From NCBI GenBank assembly GCA_947496065.1, contig CANMBF010000006.1, positions 37,678-101,677 on the forward strand: DNA of 64,000 nucleotides, in the 5' to 3' direction. The DNA is from Bacteroidota bacterium (GTDB lineage Bacteria; Bacteroidota; Bacteroidia; NS11-12g; UBA955). Position numbers and translations under genes: made by a program. The notes beneath the pieces are model-generated. The model worked only from the letters and a program-made list of their open reading frames with translations. It was not told the origin of the DNA and made no database searches. Positions within the stretch are counted from its first letter, which is position 1. Each line of letters begins with the position of its first letter. Below are positions 46,566 to 56,155 of the stretch, one piece after another.

Positions 46566-47333
46566 TTATTTATGTCTGAACCAGCAATCGTTTCGTTCAT
46601 TTTCATACAGTTTAAAAACCGTATTGACAGGTGCTCCATGTATAAGTTGATTGTTAAATTGTGTACGTGCCAAATAATTGAATGCGCCCATGTCGCCGGT
46701 ATATGCGGTTTTATTTTCGCGATTAGCCTGTTGGTGAATCATACAAAGTTGTTGTAAAAAATCAAAAAGCAAGAAAGCGGAACCTCCAATAATTCCGCAG
46801 TTCAGCAAGGTCTCTGCTCCAAAGGTGCTTTCGTATGCTGCATAATCTGGTATGTTTTTTCTTAAATTTTCAGCATGAGCGATCATCCAATCGTTATTCA
46901 GCGATTTGGGCTCATCGCCACAAAAAAGTGCAGATGGATTTTCAATAAAAAGAGGGTCCGTAAATGGATTGTTAACGAGCACAACATCGGTAACATCGGT
47001 CATAAAAATACCGTTGATCTGTTGGATGTGATGCTGTAAAAAATGCCTATACACAAAATAACGAAATACGTTGGGATTGAATAGGGGGTCGTAAATAATT
47101 TTAATGAACGAAATCGCTTTGTTATCGAACGATTTACAGGTTTCTTCGGAGAAATTATTGTGAAAAATAATACCCTTTAAATTCGCTGCTGTAATAGATT
47201 CGGCCCAATCTTTAACCAATTGGCGCGTATCATTGGCAAGCGTTGTATTGCGATTTACATCATGCACGCCTGTGATATGACAGGCCATTACTAAATTTGT
47301 ATTGGGCGGAAATAGAGGCGTTTCAACAGCCAT
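46566..47333 (-). CDS. Putative GT-A fold glycosyltransferase
   Basis: 255 residues. It shows GIFMTDVTDVVLVNNPF (DxxD metal site), LLNCGIIGGSAFLL and TGDMGAFNYLARTQF, matching the pattern of nucleotide-diphospho-sugar transferases (D-x-D, N-x-G and a D-Q-like LN segment). The exact family is uncertain. It starts 2 bp after the stop of the GT2 gene and is clearly co-transcribed with it. Confidence 0.65.
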   Translation of the reverse strand: MAVETPLFPPNTNLVMACHITGVHDVNRNTTLANDTRQLVKDWAESITAANLKGIIFHNNFSEETCKSFDNKAISFIKIIYDPLFNPNVFRYFVYRHFLQHHIQQINGIFMTDVTDVVLVNNPFTDPLFIENPSALFCGDEPKSLNNDWMIAHAENLRKNIPDYAAYESTFGAETLLNCGIIGGSAFLLFDFLQQLCMIHQQANRENKTAYTGDMGAFNYLARTQFNNQLIHGAPVNTVFKLYENERNDCWFRHK

Positions 47334-47335
47334 GT

Positions 47336-47986
47336 TTAAGCATTGATCAAATTAGCTTTTTTGATGGTTGCACAAATACTATTCGGAATATTTCTGTGAT
47401 AAACATAGGTACGCAAGTCTAGTTTTTTTACACGAAATAGTTTGGTTGCTTGTTCGTAAAAATCGGCATCAGCTGCGAACCCAGTTTTAAAATCAATGCT
47501 GTTAAATACTTTTTTCCGTCCGAATAAGGTGCCAAACAAAATGACTTCATCTAAGTGTATCAGTTTTGTTAGATCGTTTTTATCGGGCACATAATAGTCG
47601 TTATCGCTATCAACTATTGTTTCTGTGGTTGAGCAAATTAAGTCCAACTCATTGATTTCCCGTAAGCAAGTGCTCAAATGGTTCGGTTTGTATTCGTCGT
47701 CGCTGTCAATAATGGTAATGTATTCACCCAAGCTATACAAAACGCCGCGGTTAACTGATTCAGATTGGCCGCGATTGCTATGGCGAATGTAGCTGATTTT
47801 GTCCTCGTATTTCTCCACATAATCCATTAACGATTCTCGGTTATTTTCCTTGCTACCATCGTCAATAATAATCAACTCAAAATCTTGAAAATCTTGATCT
47901 AACACCGAATCAATCGCTCTTTTTGTGTACAATAAATTGGTGTTAAAAACAGTCATTAACACGGATACTTTCACTTGTTTCAACAT
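47336..47986 (-). CDS. Family 2 glycosyltransferase
   Basis: 216 residues. GT2 signatures SVLMTVFNTNLLYTKRAIDSV, FELIIIDDGSKENN and YITIIDSDDEYKPNHL. The Met at 47986 is preferred to the upstream one because it gives the canonical start VKVSVLMTVFN and sits 28 bp after a TATCTTTG promoter motif. No membrane helix. With the downstream transferase it probably decorates a surface glycan or protein. Confidence 0.9.
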   Translation of the reverse strand: MLKQVKVSVLMTVFNTNLLYTKRAIDSVLDQDFQDFELIIIDDGSKENNRESLMDYVEKYEDKISYIRHSNRGQSESVNRGVLYSLGEYITIIDSDDEYKPNHLSTCLREINELDLICSTTETIVDSDNDYYVPDKNDLTKLIHLDEVILFGTLFGRKKVFNSIDFKTGFAADADFYEQATKLFRVKKLDLRTYVYHRNIPNSICATIKKANLINA

Positions 47987-48013
47987 AATTTTATCGCACG
48001 CGCAATTTTCGCA

Positions 48014-48021
48014 CAAAGATA
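48014..48021 (-). promoter_or_regulatory. -7 promoter element (TATCTTTG) of the glycosyltransferase operon
   Basis: Exact TAnnTTTG match on the minus strand, 27 bp upstream of the ATG at 47986. Confidence 0.5.
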
Positions 48022-48155
48022 AAAATTTCTATTTAGAAATTTATCGATTGACTGAAATAAGATCTAAGCTATTGACTGTTTGGCGTATAGTCTGCACTCA
48101 GTTTAGGAGGTATTGTATTTAATATCAAATACTCCGTTTATTTGGTAACTTGGTT

Positions 48156-49406
48156 TTATTCTTTTATAACTCTATACGTCTGTTTCAAATTCTCTCCCAC
48201 ACTAAACAAATAAATACCTCCCGATAAATTGCCTAATTCAATGTTTGTGATCTCTGAAGTTATGGTGCCTTTTAAAATTATTTTACCTGTATTGTCATAA
48301 ACCACATAAGCTGAGCCTAAAAGCGTTATATCTGCTTTTAAATTGATTGCACTTTGAGCAGGATTCGGAAAAATAGAAAATATCTTATGACTACTTATTT
48401 CATTAATTCCTAAAGCCCCACAACCAATAGAAGTTAGTAAACTAGCTCTGGGCCCAGCAATGGCTGTAGCTGCAATTCTATCTTTCTGCCCTTTTGTAAA
48501 TCTGTTTACGATTGGGCAATAAGCCATATAATTATATCGGCTGTTGTCCCATACACCAGCCGAAGTACATGGATTAGTTGTGCCGCAATCGCCTTGTTTA
48601 TGAGGTGGCGTATCGCATAGACGATCTCCATTTATAAGGCAATTAGTGTCTATTGGACAAGAAACATTGCCACCATCACCATTGAAGGTATGGTAAAGGA
48701 AAAAACCATGACCAACTTCATGAGGTAAGGTTCCACTATTACTTGTCATAGAGGTGGAAACAATCACTAATCCATCATAAAGTCCCCCAACTGGATAAGA
48801 TGCATATCCAACAAATCCACCATTACATATTTCGCTAACTACCCAAATATTGTAATAGTCAGAAACAGGCCACCTGCTTAAGTCTTTTATGGCGGTTTCA
48901 ACTGCTCCGTTACACGTATTACCTGTTGGTTTTATCCCATTTGCTGAATAATTTAGAACACTTGAACCATTAACCCTGTTAATGCCATTCGTTGAATTAC
49001 CGTTTGGATCTTTACTTGCTAGGCAAAATTCCAATTCAATATCAACGCCTAAACCGTTTACATTTCTAAAACGTGTATTAAGTCCTGCAATCGCTTGTTG
49101 AATTTGAAGATCTGAAATATTGGTACCTGTCGCAATCAGCTCTCCTAAATGAATAACATGCACAACAACTGGAATGTTGTAAATTTTAGATCTTGTTATT
49201 CTATTCTTGTGACTTTGAACATTAGCCTCAACTTGCGATTCAAGGAGATTGATCTGCTTCCGATAATCAGAATCGGTTTGCATTAGGTTATTATGAATGT
49301 AATCAGTAGCACATTCAGCACTTTGTCCCATGCCGTGAATTTGAAAGAGCAAAAGGGAAATTATTAGCAGAATAAAATTTGCAGGTTTTTTCATTTGATT
49401 TTTCAT
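48156..49406 (-). CDS. M43 (pappalysin-like) metalloprotease with T9SS type A sorting domain
   Basis: 416 residues. Signal peptide, propeptide (VPVVVHVIHLGE-type entry: IPVVVHVIHLGELIATG), metzincin zinc motif LPHEVGHGFFLYHTF (HExxHxxxxxHxF) and Met-turn YNYMAYCP. The M43B Cys pattern CPIDTN and RLCDTPPH is present. The C-terminal ~80 residues are a type A sorting domain (SIFPNPAQSAINLKA, LSGGIYLFSV). A secreted surface protease. Leader element E precedes it. Confidence 0.94.
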   Translation of the reverse strand: MKNQMKKPANFILLIISLLLFQIHGMGQSAECATDYIHNNLMQTDSDYRKQINLLESQVEANVQSHKNRITRSKIYNIPVVVHVIHLGELIATGTNISDLQIQQAIAGLNTRFRNVNGLGVDIELEFCLASKDPNGNSTNGINRVNGSSVLNYSANGIKPTGNTCNGAVETAIKDLSRWPVSDYYNIWVVSEICNGGFVGYASYPVGGLYDGLVIVSTSMTSNSGTLPHEVGHGFFLYHTFNGDGGNVSCPIDTNCLINGDRLCDTPPHKQGDCGTTNPCTSAGVWDNSRYNYMAYCPIVNRFTKGQKDRIAATAIAGPRASLLTSIGCGALGINEISSHKIFSIFPNPAQSAINLKADITLLGSAYVVYDNTGKIILKGTITSEITNIELGNLSGGIYLFSVGENLKQTYRVIKE

Positions 49407-49417
49407 GATTGTTTTAC

Positions 49418-49455
49418 GCGGTTGGATTTTCTATTTCGCCCGTTCATTTAAGTGG
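49418..49455 (-). promoter_or_regulatory. Conserved leader element, copy E
   Basis: Minus-strand RNA CCACTTAAATGAACGGGCG followed by an A-rich stretch and TCCAACCGCG aligns with copies B and C (CCACTC, AACGGGGCGA, GAAAAGCC). It ends about 12 nt before the ATG at 49406. Base pairing is less obvious than in B and C. Confidence 0.4.
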
Positions 49456-49583
49456 CTTTTGGTATCTAAATATTTTGGCAAATTAACTAAATATTTCAAG
49501 TACTAACATTTTTGTTTTTTGGTAGTACAAAGCGGTAAGTAAATATATCACCACGCTTGATGCAAAAAATATGTTATTTAAAA

Positions 49584-50183
49584 CTAATATTGATGTTTAC
49601 CCGCAGTCCAATCTTTTTGTTTTAAGTGTTTTTCGCCAGACGCTATTGCTTCTTTTTCAAGCTCTGTTCCCATAGAGTCATTCCATCTGTTTAAATACCC
49701 AAAAAGAGCGATTACTCCAAGAATCTCTACAATGTCACCATCATTCCAATGCAATCTCAGATTCTCCGCAATCCTATCATCTACTGAATTCGGAATAGTC
49801 GAACTTGCAAGCGCAAATTCTAGCGCGACTTTCTCAGATTCTGTAAATGCATTATGCGTTCTGAATGCCCAAATATTATTCATTTTTTCTGATTCTGCAC
49901 CATATCTTTCTGCTGCCCTAATGGTGTGAGCCTGACAGTATCTGCAACCTGCAGCATTGCTGCTAATGTATCCAATAAGTCTTTTTAGTGAACTAGTGAC
50001 ATGTCCCTTATTTTCCATAACAGCCTTATTAAGTTCAATAAAGGCATAGGCTATTGAAGGTCGATGGTACATCGTTTTGACACTATTCGGGCAAAATCCC
50101 AATGTTTCATTAAAAAACGTAATTAAATTTTGGAAATCTTTATCTTCTTTTTCAGTTGATGGGAATACCAATGGTCTTTTCAT
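49584..50183 (-). CDS. Carboxymuconolactone decarboxylase/AhpD-like protein
   Basis: 199 residues. The AhpD-like core has the redox motif NAAGCRYCQAHTIRAAERYG (CxxC with the proton-relay His) and ALEFALASSTIP. It resembles the uncharacterised peroxidase-related subgroup (DGDIVEILGVIALFGYLNRWND). Predicted alkyl-hydroperoxidase-type or carboxymuconolactone decarboxylase activity. The Met at 50183 is chosen; the upstream extension is rich in Cys and Tyr and atypical. Confidence 0.87.
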   Translation of the reverse strand: MKRPLVFPSTEKEDKDFQNLITFFNETLGFCPNSVKTMYHRPSIAYAFIELNKAVMENKGHVTSSLKRLIGYISSNAAGCRYCQAHTIRAAERYGAESEKMNNIWAFRTHNAFTESEKVALEFALASSTIPNSVDDRIAENLRLHWNDGDIVEILGVIALFGYLNRWNDSMGTELEKEAIASGEKHLKQKDWTAGKHQY

Positions 50184-50259
50184 TGTACAATTATACGAAG
50201 GTTCAGTTTTATGTAGGCAATAATATAAACAATTTTTCAATCAAGAAGTTTTGAATATG

Positions 50260-50372
50260 ACCGCTAACGTTTCAGGGCTTAAAGAAGTATCGGTTTAGAA
50301 ACATGAACTGACAAGATATCACAACTATTTAATCTATTGCTGAGCCCGCCATTGCACCACTTGCATAGCTAT
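50260..50372. repeat. CCGCTAACG-type repeat (possible attC-like site)
   Basis: Left end TGACCGCTAACGTTTC is identical over 11 bases to the left end at 54.70 kb. The right end is degenerate (GCATAGCTATTAAT). GGGCTTAAAG and GCTGAGCCC inside can pair. Confidence 0.4.
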
Positions 50373-50393
50373 TAATTATAATTTTTATGTTGA

Positions 50394-51752
50394 TTATTCC
50401 AATGTCTCTTGGTCTTCGATTTTAACTTTATATGCTTTAGTTACTAATTTATAAAATGGATAAGTCGAAACAAAAATAACCGATACAATGATTAAACTTC
50501 TGTAATCGCTAATAGCAAATCCAATGAATAATACTATAGTAATTACAAGCGCAAGAATAGTCATATAGGGATATCCCCATACTTTGAACGGACGGTATAG
50601 ATTGGGCTCTTTTTTTCGCAATTGAAGAAGTGATGCAAATGAAAAAGCAGTTACAACAGTTAACATAACAGCTCCTAAAGCAAACAGCTGTTCATAGGAA
50701 TTTGTAACAATAAGAAAGAACGATAACCCATAGCAAATAAGTAAAGCAAAATAAGGAGTTCCCCCTTTATTAACATTCATTCCTTGAGGTACAAAAAAGC
50801 CTTCCCTGCTCAGACCAAAAAGTATCCGACTAGGAATCATCATGTAGGCATTTAGAATACTAAGAACAATAAATACAGCAGCAATATTAATAAAAGTGAA
50901 ACCCCAACTGCCAAAAGCAACTGCGGCTGCAGCGGAAGCGGCTAATGGCGATTGCGCGATCGTGTTAATCGGAAGAACATATAAGATAGCTGCATTTATT
51001 AATACATACAGAACAGTAATTGTCAATGCGCCAATAAAATAAGATTTAGGAATATTCTTTCCAGGATTGTTATCCTCTTCTGCAAAAAATGAAACAGACG
51101 TCCATCCATCATAAGTACTCAAAATTAATTGCATAGCCTTAAAAAAAGCAATCAATAGTCCGCCGCCGGTCATATGGGATTCTACAGCAGCTAATGTTTC
51201 ACTTTTGACCGGCTGTGCAAAAAAACAACCGATAATAAGCGTGAACAACAAAATAATTTTTAAAGCACTGGTGACTTGTTGTGTGATGCTTCCAATTTTT
51301 ACACCTGGCAAATGAAGCAGTGTAAATAACGTTAAAAAGAAAAGGGCAATTATTGTAGAATAGTCTTTAAAATGAGGAAAAAGTAGTGCACTGTATTCTC
51401 CTAAAATAACGCAAAAAAATGCGGGCGCAATGATATTCAGAATATAATCAAACCAGCCGGAAACAAAACCTGCATAGGCACCGAAAGCTCTTTTAATATA
51501 ATTGAAAGCGCCTCCGGCTTTGGGCAACATTGTTGTTAACTCAGCATAAGAACTAGCAGATAACAAAATATACAAACCGGTTAAAAGCCAGCAAAAAAGT
51601 ATCAGCGTCTTATTTGGTAAAAGAGCCGCAATACTTGCAGGTGTGCGAAGAATGCCAGCACCAATTGTACCACCAACAACTATCGATATGCCAAAGGCAA
51701 CGCCTAGTACTTTTTTTAACTTGTTGACGTTTGGCTTTTGTACTTTAATCAT
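50394..51752 (-). CDS. APC-family amino acid permease
   Basis: 452 residues, 12 hydrophobic helices. Helix 1 has the APC signature GISIVVGGTIGAGILRTPASIAA-like unwound glycine motif, helix 2-3 SSASYAELTTMLPKAGGAF and YIKRAFGAYAGFVSGW, and helix 6 STYDGWTSVSFFAEE. This is the LAT/serine-threonine-exchanger-like branch of the superfamily; substrate not predictable. Monocistronic. Confidence 0.93.
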   Translation of the reverse strand: MIKVQKPNVNKLKKVLGVAFGISIVVGGTIGAGILRTPASIAALLPNKTLILFCWLLTGLYILLSASSYAELTTMLPKAGGAFNYIKRAFGAYAGFVSGWFDYILNIIAPAFFCVILGEYSALLFPHFKDYSTIIALFFLTLFTLLHLPGVKIGSITQQVTSALKIILLFTLIIGCFFAQPVKSETLAAVESHMTGGGLLIAFFKAMQLILSTYDGWTSVSFFAEEDNNPGKNIPKSYFIGALTITVLYVLINAAILYVLPINTIAQSPLAASAAAAVAFGSWGFTFINIAAVFIVLSILNAYMMIPSRILFGLSREGFFVPQGMNVNKGGTPYFALLICYGLSFFLIVTNSYEQLFALGAVMLTVVTAFSFASLLQLRKKEPNLYRPFKVWGYPYMTILALVITIVLFIGFAISDYRSLIIVSVIFVSTYPFYKLVTKAYKVKIEDQETLE

Positions 51753-51964
51753 TGTATTTATAAGTAGGTATGGTTTTAAAAAATAATTTTATTGTTATTG
51801 AGCGGCTACGAACCTAAAGAAGTAATTTTGGATAACCTGTTTTAGATGATTGTTTTTTTGTGACAATAATTAAACAAATTAAAAATTTTTATGTCTTTCC
51901 TTTTATGCGATGAATTTTTGTTTTGATATTTACAGGAAAGCAATAGATTATTTAAGCGCCTCTT

Positions 51965-52411
51965 TTATAATAGTTTTTTCATCAAAATATTCTCTCCATA
52001 GATAGGATCAGCAATACATTTTTCAACACAATAACCAATTTTAGCATAAAAAGATTCTGCTGTTAAACTTGAATGAAGAAACACGAAGTCATATTTTTTT
52101 TTCTTCGCAAGAGCTTCTAATGCTTCCATAATGAGTTTTCCGATACCATTTCCTTGTTTATTAGGATCAACAAAAACGCTACAAATAATATCCCCTTCAA
52201 TTCCTCCAACACCGGCAATTTTACCATCATATTCCGCAACAAGAAAAATTCTTGATTTAGATAATAAACAAATATGTTTTGAAGTATATTCTTTTTTCAT
52301 GGTCAACAAAACATCCTGTCCATAGTCTTTACTATTATTTATGTCTAAAGCTGTCCAAATGACTTCTGAAACACAAGTAGCATCTTCTTTTTTAAATCTT
52401 CTGATATTCAT
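51965..52411 (-). CDS. GNAT family N-acetyltransferase
   Basis: 148 residues. Acetyl-CoA motif A: ICSVFVDPNKQGNGIGKLIMEALE (the Q/RxxGxG/A loop as QGNGIG), preceded by FLVAEYDGKIAGVGGI, and followed by LHSSLTAESFYAKIGY, the usual C-terminal beta-bulge segment. Substrate unknown. Free-standing on the minus strand between two repeat-like spacers. Confidence 0.9.
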   Translation of the reverse strand: MNIRRFKKEDATCVSEVIWTALDINNSKDYGQDVLLTMKKEYTSKHICLLSKSRIFLVAEYDGKIAGVGGIEGDIICSVFVDPNKQGNGIGKLIMEALEALAKKKKYDFVFLHSSLTAESFYAKIGYCVEKCIADPIYGENILMKKLL

Positions 52412-52451
52412 TTATTTTCTTATAAATTCATTGCCGAAAAAAAATAATTAT

Positions 52452-52509
52452 CTAACGGTTTTGCTATGCGCAGTATCCATAAGGGCAATGCAAATATGTT
52501 TTGTTGTAA
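52452..52509. repeat. CTAACGG-type repeat (weak)
   Basis: Starts CTAACGGTTTTGC like other members; the right end (TTTTGTTGT) is degenerate. Confidence 0.3.
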
Positions 52510-52568
52510 AACGTTCAAATATAATTATTTCGAATAAAAATTTAACCACTAAAATTCAGTACTTATGG

Positions 52569-53342
52569 TTATTGATTGTTTTTGTTGAACGCGTAGTTTA
52601 AACTCACAAAGATAAAATGAAGTTGAATAAAATTATAGCGATTCGTTCCGTTTGCGCCACCTTCAAGCAGTCTGTAGCCAAGATTTCCTTGTAGGTTTTT
52701 AGTTAAACTATATCTTCCAGATATTGAAAGGTCAATTGCTCTGCCTTTACTTGCGGCCAAACCTTCTCCAAAAAAATTAACACCCACTTTTTGAGATATA
52801 TCCCAATTGGCTATTAGGTTGATAAGAGGAGCGAAACCAATACTGAAATTTTCACTTAAAAACGCTCGATTCTTCAATGATGCCCCAGCATCTCTAATTT
52901 TTGCAGACAAACCAATGCCAAATTTAAAATTGTCTTTATTTATGATTCTTCTATTATAGGTAAAGCGATAAGAATTAAACTTGTATACAACTTCTATAGG
53001 TAGGTTAGCTTTAAAGTTTTTTCCATCAAATAGTAGATCCTTTTCTAATGTCCCCGTTTCTACAATTTTTAAGGGAGCATAAAGAAATGAAAAATGATTT
53101 TTTCCATTTAATAAATAACCAACGCGCAATCTCAAAAATGGACTTACTGGCGTTTGAAAATCATTTTTTAGCGAAAATAAAGTTCCATTACTGCCGTTGC
53201 GAATAGTATTAATACCTGTATAAAATGCGCCTGATTCAAGGTTAACGAAAGGCTGAGCATTCGCAGTCAAATTGGAATTCAAACCAATAAAAAGTATCCA
53301 AAATCTTGAATAGAGCGCAAGTTTAGACGTCAATTGATTCAT
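52569..53342 (-). CDS. Outer-membrane beta-barrel protein
   Basis: 257 residues. Signal peptide ending TANAQ. The rest has alternating hydrophobic beta-strands (PFLRLRVGYLL, YRFTYNRRIINK, LIANWDISQKVGVNFFGEG, LQGNLGYRLLEGG) ending in an aromatic strand FIFVSLNYAF. No enzymatic motif. It lies 9 bp downstream of the NAD-binding protein gene, so the two are co-transcribed. Confidence 0.72.
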   Translation of the reverse strand: MNQLTSKLALYSRFWILFIGLNSNLTANAQPFVNLESGAFYTGINTIRNGSNGTLFSLKNDFQTPVSPFLRLRVGYLLNGKNHFSFLYAPLKIVETGTLEKDLLFDGKNFKANLPIEVVYKFNSYRFTYNRRIINKDNFKFGIGLSAKIRDAGASLKNRAFLSENFSIGFAPLINLIANWDISQKVGVNFFGEGLAASKGRAIDLSISGRYSLTKNLQGNLGYRLLEGGANGTNRYNFIQLHFIFVSLNYAFNKNNQ

Positions 53343-53351
53343 ATTGGGTTC

Positions 53352-53984
53352 CTATTTTTCGGAAATAGCAATGTACTTTTTTAATTCAGTTTGTTTTTCT
53401 GCTTGTTTTATTAAAAAGTCTGCTACGTCAGCTCTATTAATTTCGCCTATATTAATACCTTTGAATAATTTGTTTTCAATTCGGTATTTCTCTGTCAATT
53501 CCTTGTCTAATAACCTTCCTGGCCTCACAACTGTCCAATTCAGATCTGAATTGGTTATCATTTCTTCCATTTTAGTTTTGTCAGCATAAACGTCTTTTAA
53601 CATAAACTTTAAAAACATTTTTACAAGCCAAGAGACATAATTTTTACTTTCACCAGCTCCAAATCCGGTAACAAAAATAAATGGAATATCTATTTTGTTC
53701 TCCCTATCTATTTCCACAATTAATTTTGCAAAATCTGAAAAAAGAGTCGTAGCTTTCATGTTCTTACCAGTCCCCAATGTAATAATTAGAGCCTCTGCGT
53801 TTTGGATTGAATGTATTAGGTCGGCTTTATTAGTGGCATTGCCAACAATCATTTTTAACGATTTATTCTCTTCTATTTCAATTTCGGATCGGGAAAGGGT
53901 CGTTATCGAATGATTTCTGTTTAATCCTCTTTTTACTGTTTCTAATCCTATTCCAGCCGAGGCTCCTATAATTGTTATATTCAT
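53352..53984 (-). CDS. NAD(P)-binding atypical SDR
   Basis: 210 residues. Rossmann motif IIGASAGIGLETVKRGL, GNATNKADLIHSI, LIITLGTGKN and NWTVVRPGRLLDKE, typical of the SDR-a5/NmrA-like group (NAD(P)H-binding, PF13460). Substrate unknown. First gene of a two-gene operon with the beta-barrel protein. Confidence 0.88.
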   Translation of the reverse strand: MNITIIGASAGIGLETVKRGLNRNHSITTLSRSEIEIEENKSLKMIVGNATNKADLIHSIQNAEALIITLGTGKNMKATTLFSDFAKLIVEIDRENKIDIPFIFVTGFGAGESKNYVSWLVKMFLKFMLKDVYADKTKMEEMITNSDLNWTVVRPGRLLDKELTEKYRIENKLFKGINIGEINRADVADFLIKQAEKQTELKKYIAISEK

Positions 53985-54065
53985 TTTTCTTTTTTATTGA
54001 TGTCTGTTTTGATCTGACAGCTAATATTTAGACGATGAAAAGTAGCATTAATTTTCAAGTTACTA

Positions 54066-54668
54066 TTATTGGCGTTCTTGGTCATTTAGCAATTCAACTA
54101 AAACTTCATTTTTCCGATTAAAAACTTCGTAAGGAGCATTGTATCCAAAAAAATAAAATTGATTAGAATACTTAATACCTTGAGCATCTAAAGCCGCTTT
54201 TAAATGCTGCTTGTACTTTTCTATTTTAGTATCATTCGCCCAGCCGTTAAACCTTATGGCAGCAAGGAGTTTTGCAGGCTCTTCCTTAAATACTATACCT
54301 GATTGATTAGGCTTAGGAAGTAGGTCCATATTGAATTGCTTAGGTACCATAAACATCATCGTCATCGAATCCTCTAATGACATTGATACTGGGGAAGTCA
54401 TCGCTATTTTTTCATGCCTTTCATTATCTCCAAAAATATATCCCGCTAAAATAGAGAAGCCTTTACTTGAAGATTTTTTATATCCTTTTGTGGGAAGTTT
54501 GACTGATGTAAATAAAGTAGCTTCATAACGTCTTATTTCAAATTGGTCGTATTTTATTTTGACTACATAAGGGTATGTTTCAATATTTCTTTGTCCACGT
54601 ATAAAATAAAGTTGGACAACTGTAAACGCTATTAAGATGACTGCAAGGATGATTGTTATTATTTTCAT
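54066..54668 (-). CDS. SOUL family heme-binding protein
   Basis: 200 residues. One N-terminal membrane anchor (4-22), then a SOUL/HBP domain: KYDQFEIRRYEATLFTSVK, GFSILAGYIFGDNERHEKIAMTSPV (the family MTSPV motif), FMVPKQFNMDLLPKPN and FFGYNAPYEVFNRKNEV. SOUL proteins bind heme or tetrapyrroles; the function in bacteria is unclear. Preceded by an inverted repeat at 54704-54790. Confidence 0.92.
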   Translation of the reverse strand: MKIITIILAVILIAFTVVQLYFIRGQRNIETYPYVVKIKYDQFEIRRYEATLFTSVKLPTKGYKKSSSKGFSILAGYIFGDNERHEKIAMTSPVSMSLEDSMTMMFMVPKQFNMDLLPKPNQSGIVFKEEPAKLLAAIRFNGWANDTKIEKYKQHLKAALDAQGIKYSNQFYFFGYNAPYEVFNRKNEVLVELLNDQERQ

Positions 54669-54703
54669 TTTTTTTATTTTAGTGTTGAGCTATTTTTTTA
54701 TGA

Positions 54704-54790
54704 CCGCTAACGGTTTGTGTGCAGGCGATTGTAACCCTGTGTTGCCCCTGTGGCAGGGTTATGGCGCTTGCACGCTGATAGTTGTTGGGC
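54704..54790. repeat. Inverted repeat with CCGCTAACG and GTTGGGC ends (attC-like)
   Basis: 87 bp. Left CCGCTAACGGTTTGTGTGCA pairs imperfectly with right TGCACGCTGATAGTTGTTGGG; inner arms TAACCCTG / CAGGGTTA pair perfectly. The right core GTTGGGC is an exact match to the integron core GTTRRRY. Confidence 0.6.
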
Positions 54791-54809
54791 ATATTTCAGC
54801 GTTGTTATT

Positions 54810-55625
54810 TTATTTTTTATTTACGATATTAAATATATTGTATTGAAAATTTATAATTATTCCGTTTGGTTGTGTTCTATACATTGTGCTGTATAATTGT
54901 CGTCTGTAGGCAATGTCTAGTCTTGCTTTGCTTTTAATAATGAATTGTATTACTGGAGCAATGTCTAAAAATGATTTACCATTTTCCAAATGATTCTGTC
55001 CCAACATTTCTACCATTAAGTTTACATTTGTTTGAATGAAATTTTTGTATTGTTTAGGCAACATTAATTGTCCAATAGAAAATGTATAATCTACTGCATC
55101 GGTTGAATAATTCTGTGGAAATCCATTGCTAAAATTACTAAGTGCTTTTTGATAGGATACTGTGCTACTTAATGCTGTTTTATGCAAAAGTTGCGTTCCT
55201 GTAAGCCCTAATCGTATGCCAGAATTATGTCCATTTAATTCTATTTCTTCTTGGTGTATTTCGGCATTGTTTACTGCTATTCTGCTCCAAACGGCCATTC
55301 TAAAATGTCTTTTTGCTTCATCGTTTGAATAGAAACGGTATTGACCTAAAACACTTGCCCCTTCAAAATTTACTTTATTGTTTTCGTTACTTATAAATGC
55401 ATTGGTTACAAGCATAAACTTTTTATTTATACCAAACATTATTTCTGGCATAAAATGATAGCTAATTGAATTATCAGCAGTACGCTGAAATAGGGAATTC
55501 ATACCTCTTACTACCATTGCATTTTTCGGAACATTGCTTGCTGGATAAGTCAATAAAAACAACTCCTGTGCTTTTGCTTGAAATAGACAAAAAGAAAAAA
55601 CAATTAGTATTAAACTTCGTTTCAA
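54810..55625 (-). CDS. Outer-membrane beta-barrel protein of the metal-binding operon
   Basis: 271 residues. Signal peptide ending FQAKAQ. Beta-strand pattern throughout (MFGINKKFMLVTNAFIS, GIRLGLTGTQLL, ARLDIAYRRQL, GIIINFQYNIFNI). Start is a TTG at 55625, 4 bp after the stop of the upstream metal-binding gene; no in-frame ATG is available nearer. Position suggests a role with the two HMA-domain proteins in copper or other metal handling. Confidence 0.7.
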   Translation of the reverse strand: MKRSLILIVFSFCLFQAKAQELFLLTYPASNVPKNAMVVRGMNSLFQRTADNSISYHFMPEIMFGINKKFMLVTNAFISNENNKVNFEGASVLGQYRFYSNDEAKRHFRMAVWSRIAVNNAEIHQEEIELNGHNSGIRLGLTGTQLLHKTALSSTVSYQKALSNFSNGFPQNYSTDAVDYTFSIGQLMLPKQYKNFIQTNVNLMVEMLGQNHLENGKSFLDIAPVIQFIIKSKARLDIAYRRQLYSTMYRTQPNGIIINFQYNIFNIVNKK

Positions 55626-55629
55626 ATTT

Positions 55630-56154
55630 TTAGATTGCCTTTAAGTGATAAAGAACTTTTATGTTTTCCATTTTTCCAGCTTTGTAGCAAGGATATTTTG
55701 AAGCTAATTTTAAATATTTTTTATATTCCTTGTCGCTTACAAATCCTTTGTCAATTACTTTTACTTGCCTAATATTGTTGAGTGTTTGTTTTTTTGTGTC
55801 CATAAAATGATAAGTAATGTCGCCTACATTGTAATGAAAATCATTTTCTACTGCCACATTATCAAACTCCATAAAAAGCACCAATGACCCAACCGAAAAC
55901 CCTGCATCTTCTACTTTCGATTTTATCAATTTTAAATCAAAAGTCTTTTCGGGATTAAAATAAAGTATAAATTTCGTGTGTTCTACATCGGTGTCTATAC
56001 TATCTAAAAATGGAATAGTTTTTAACTGATTATAGGTAGCCATGCTACACATTGAACATGTTAATCCGTTAGCAATAAGTTCGGCTTTAGATATTTGTGC
56101 TTTCGCATTTGCAACAAACACAATGCTAAAAAACAAAATGATTATTTTTTTCAT
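55630..56154 (-). CDS. Secreted heavy-metal-associated domain protein
   Basis: 174 residues. Signal peptide ending ANAKAQ. An HMA-like fold has the metal site NGLTCSMCSMATYNQL (CxxC) and KSKVEDAGFSVGSL; a C-terminal region with conserved aromatics follows. The Met at 56154 is chosen because it heads the signal peptide and sits 2 bp after the preceding gene. Predicted periplasmic metal binder. Confidence 0.85.
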   Translation of the reverse strand: MKKIIILFFSIVFVANAKAQISKAELIANGLTCSMCSMATYNQLKTIPFLDSIDTDVEHTKFILYFNPEKTFDLKLIKSKVEDAGFSVGSLVLFMEFDNVAVENDFHYNVGDITYHFMDTKKQTLNNIRQVKVIDKGFVSDKEYKKYLKLASKYPCYKAGKMENIKVLYHLKAI

Positions 56155-56155
56155 T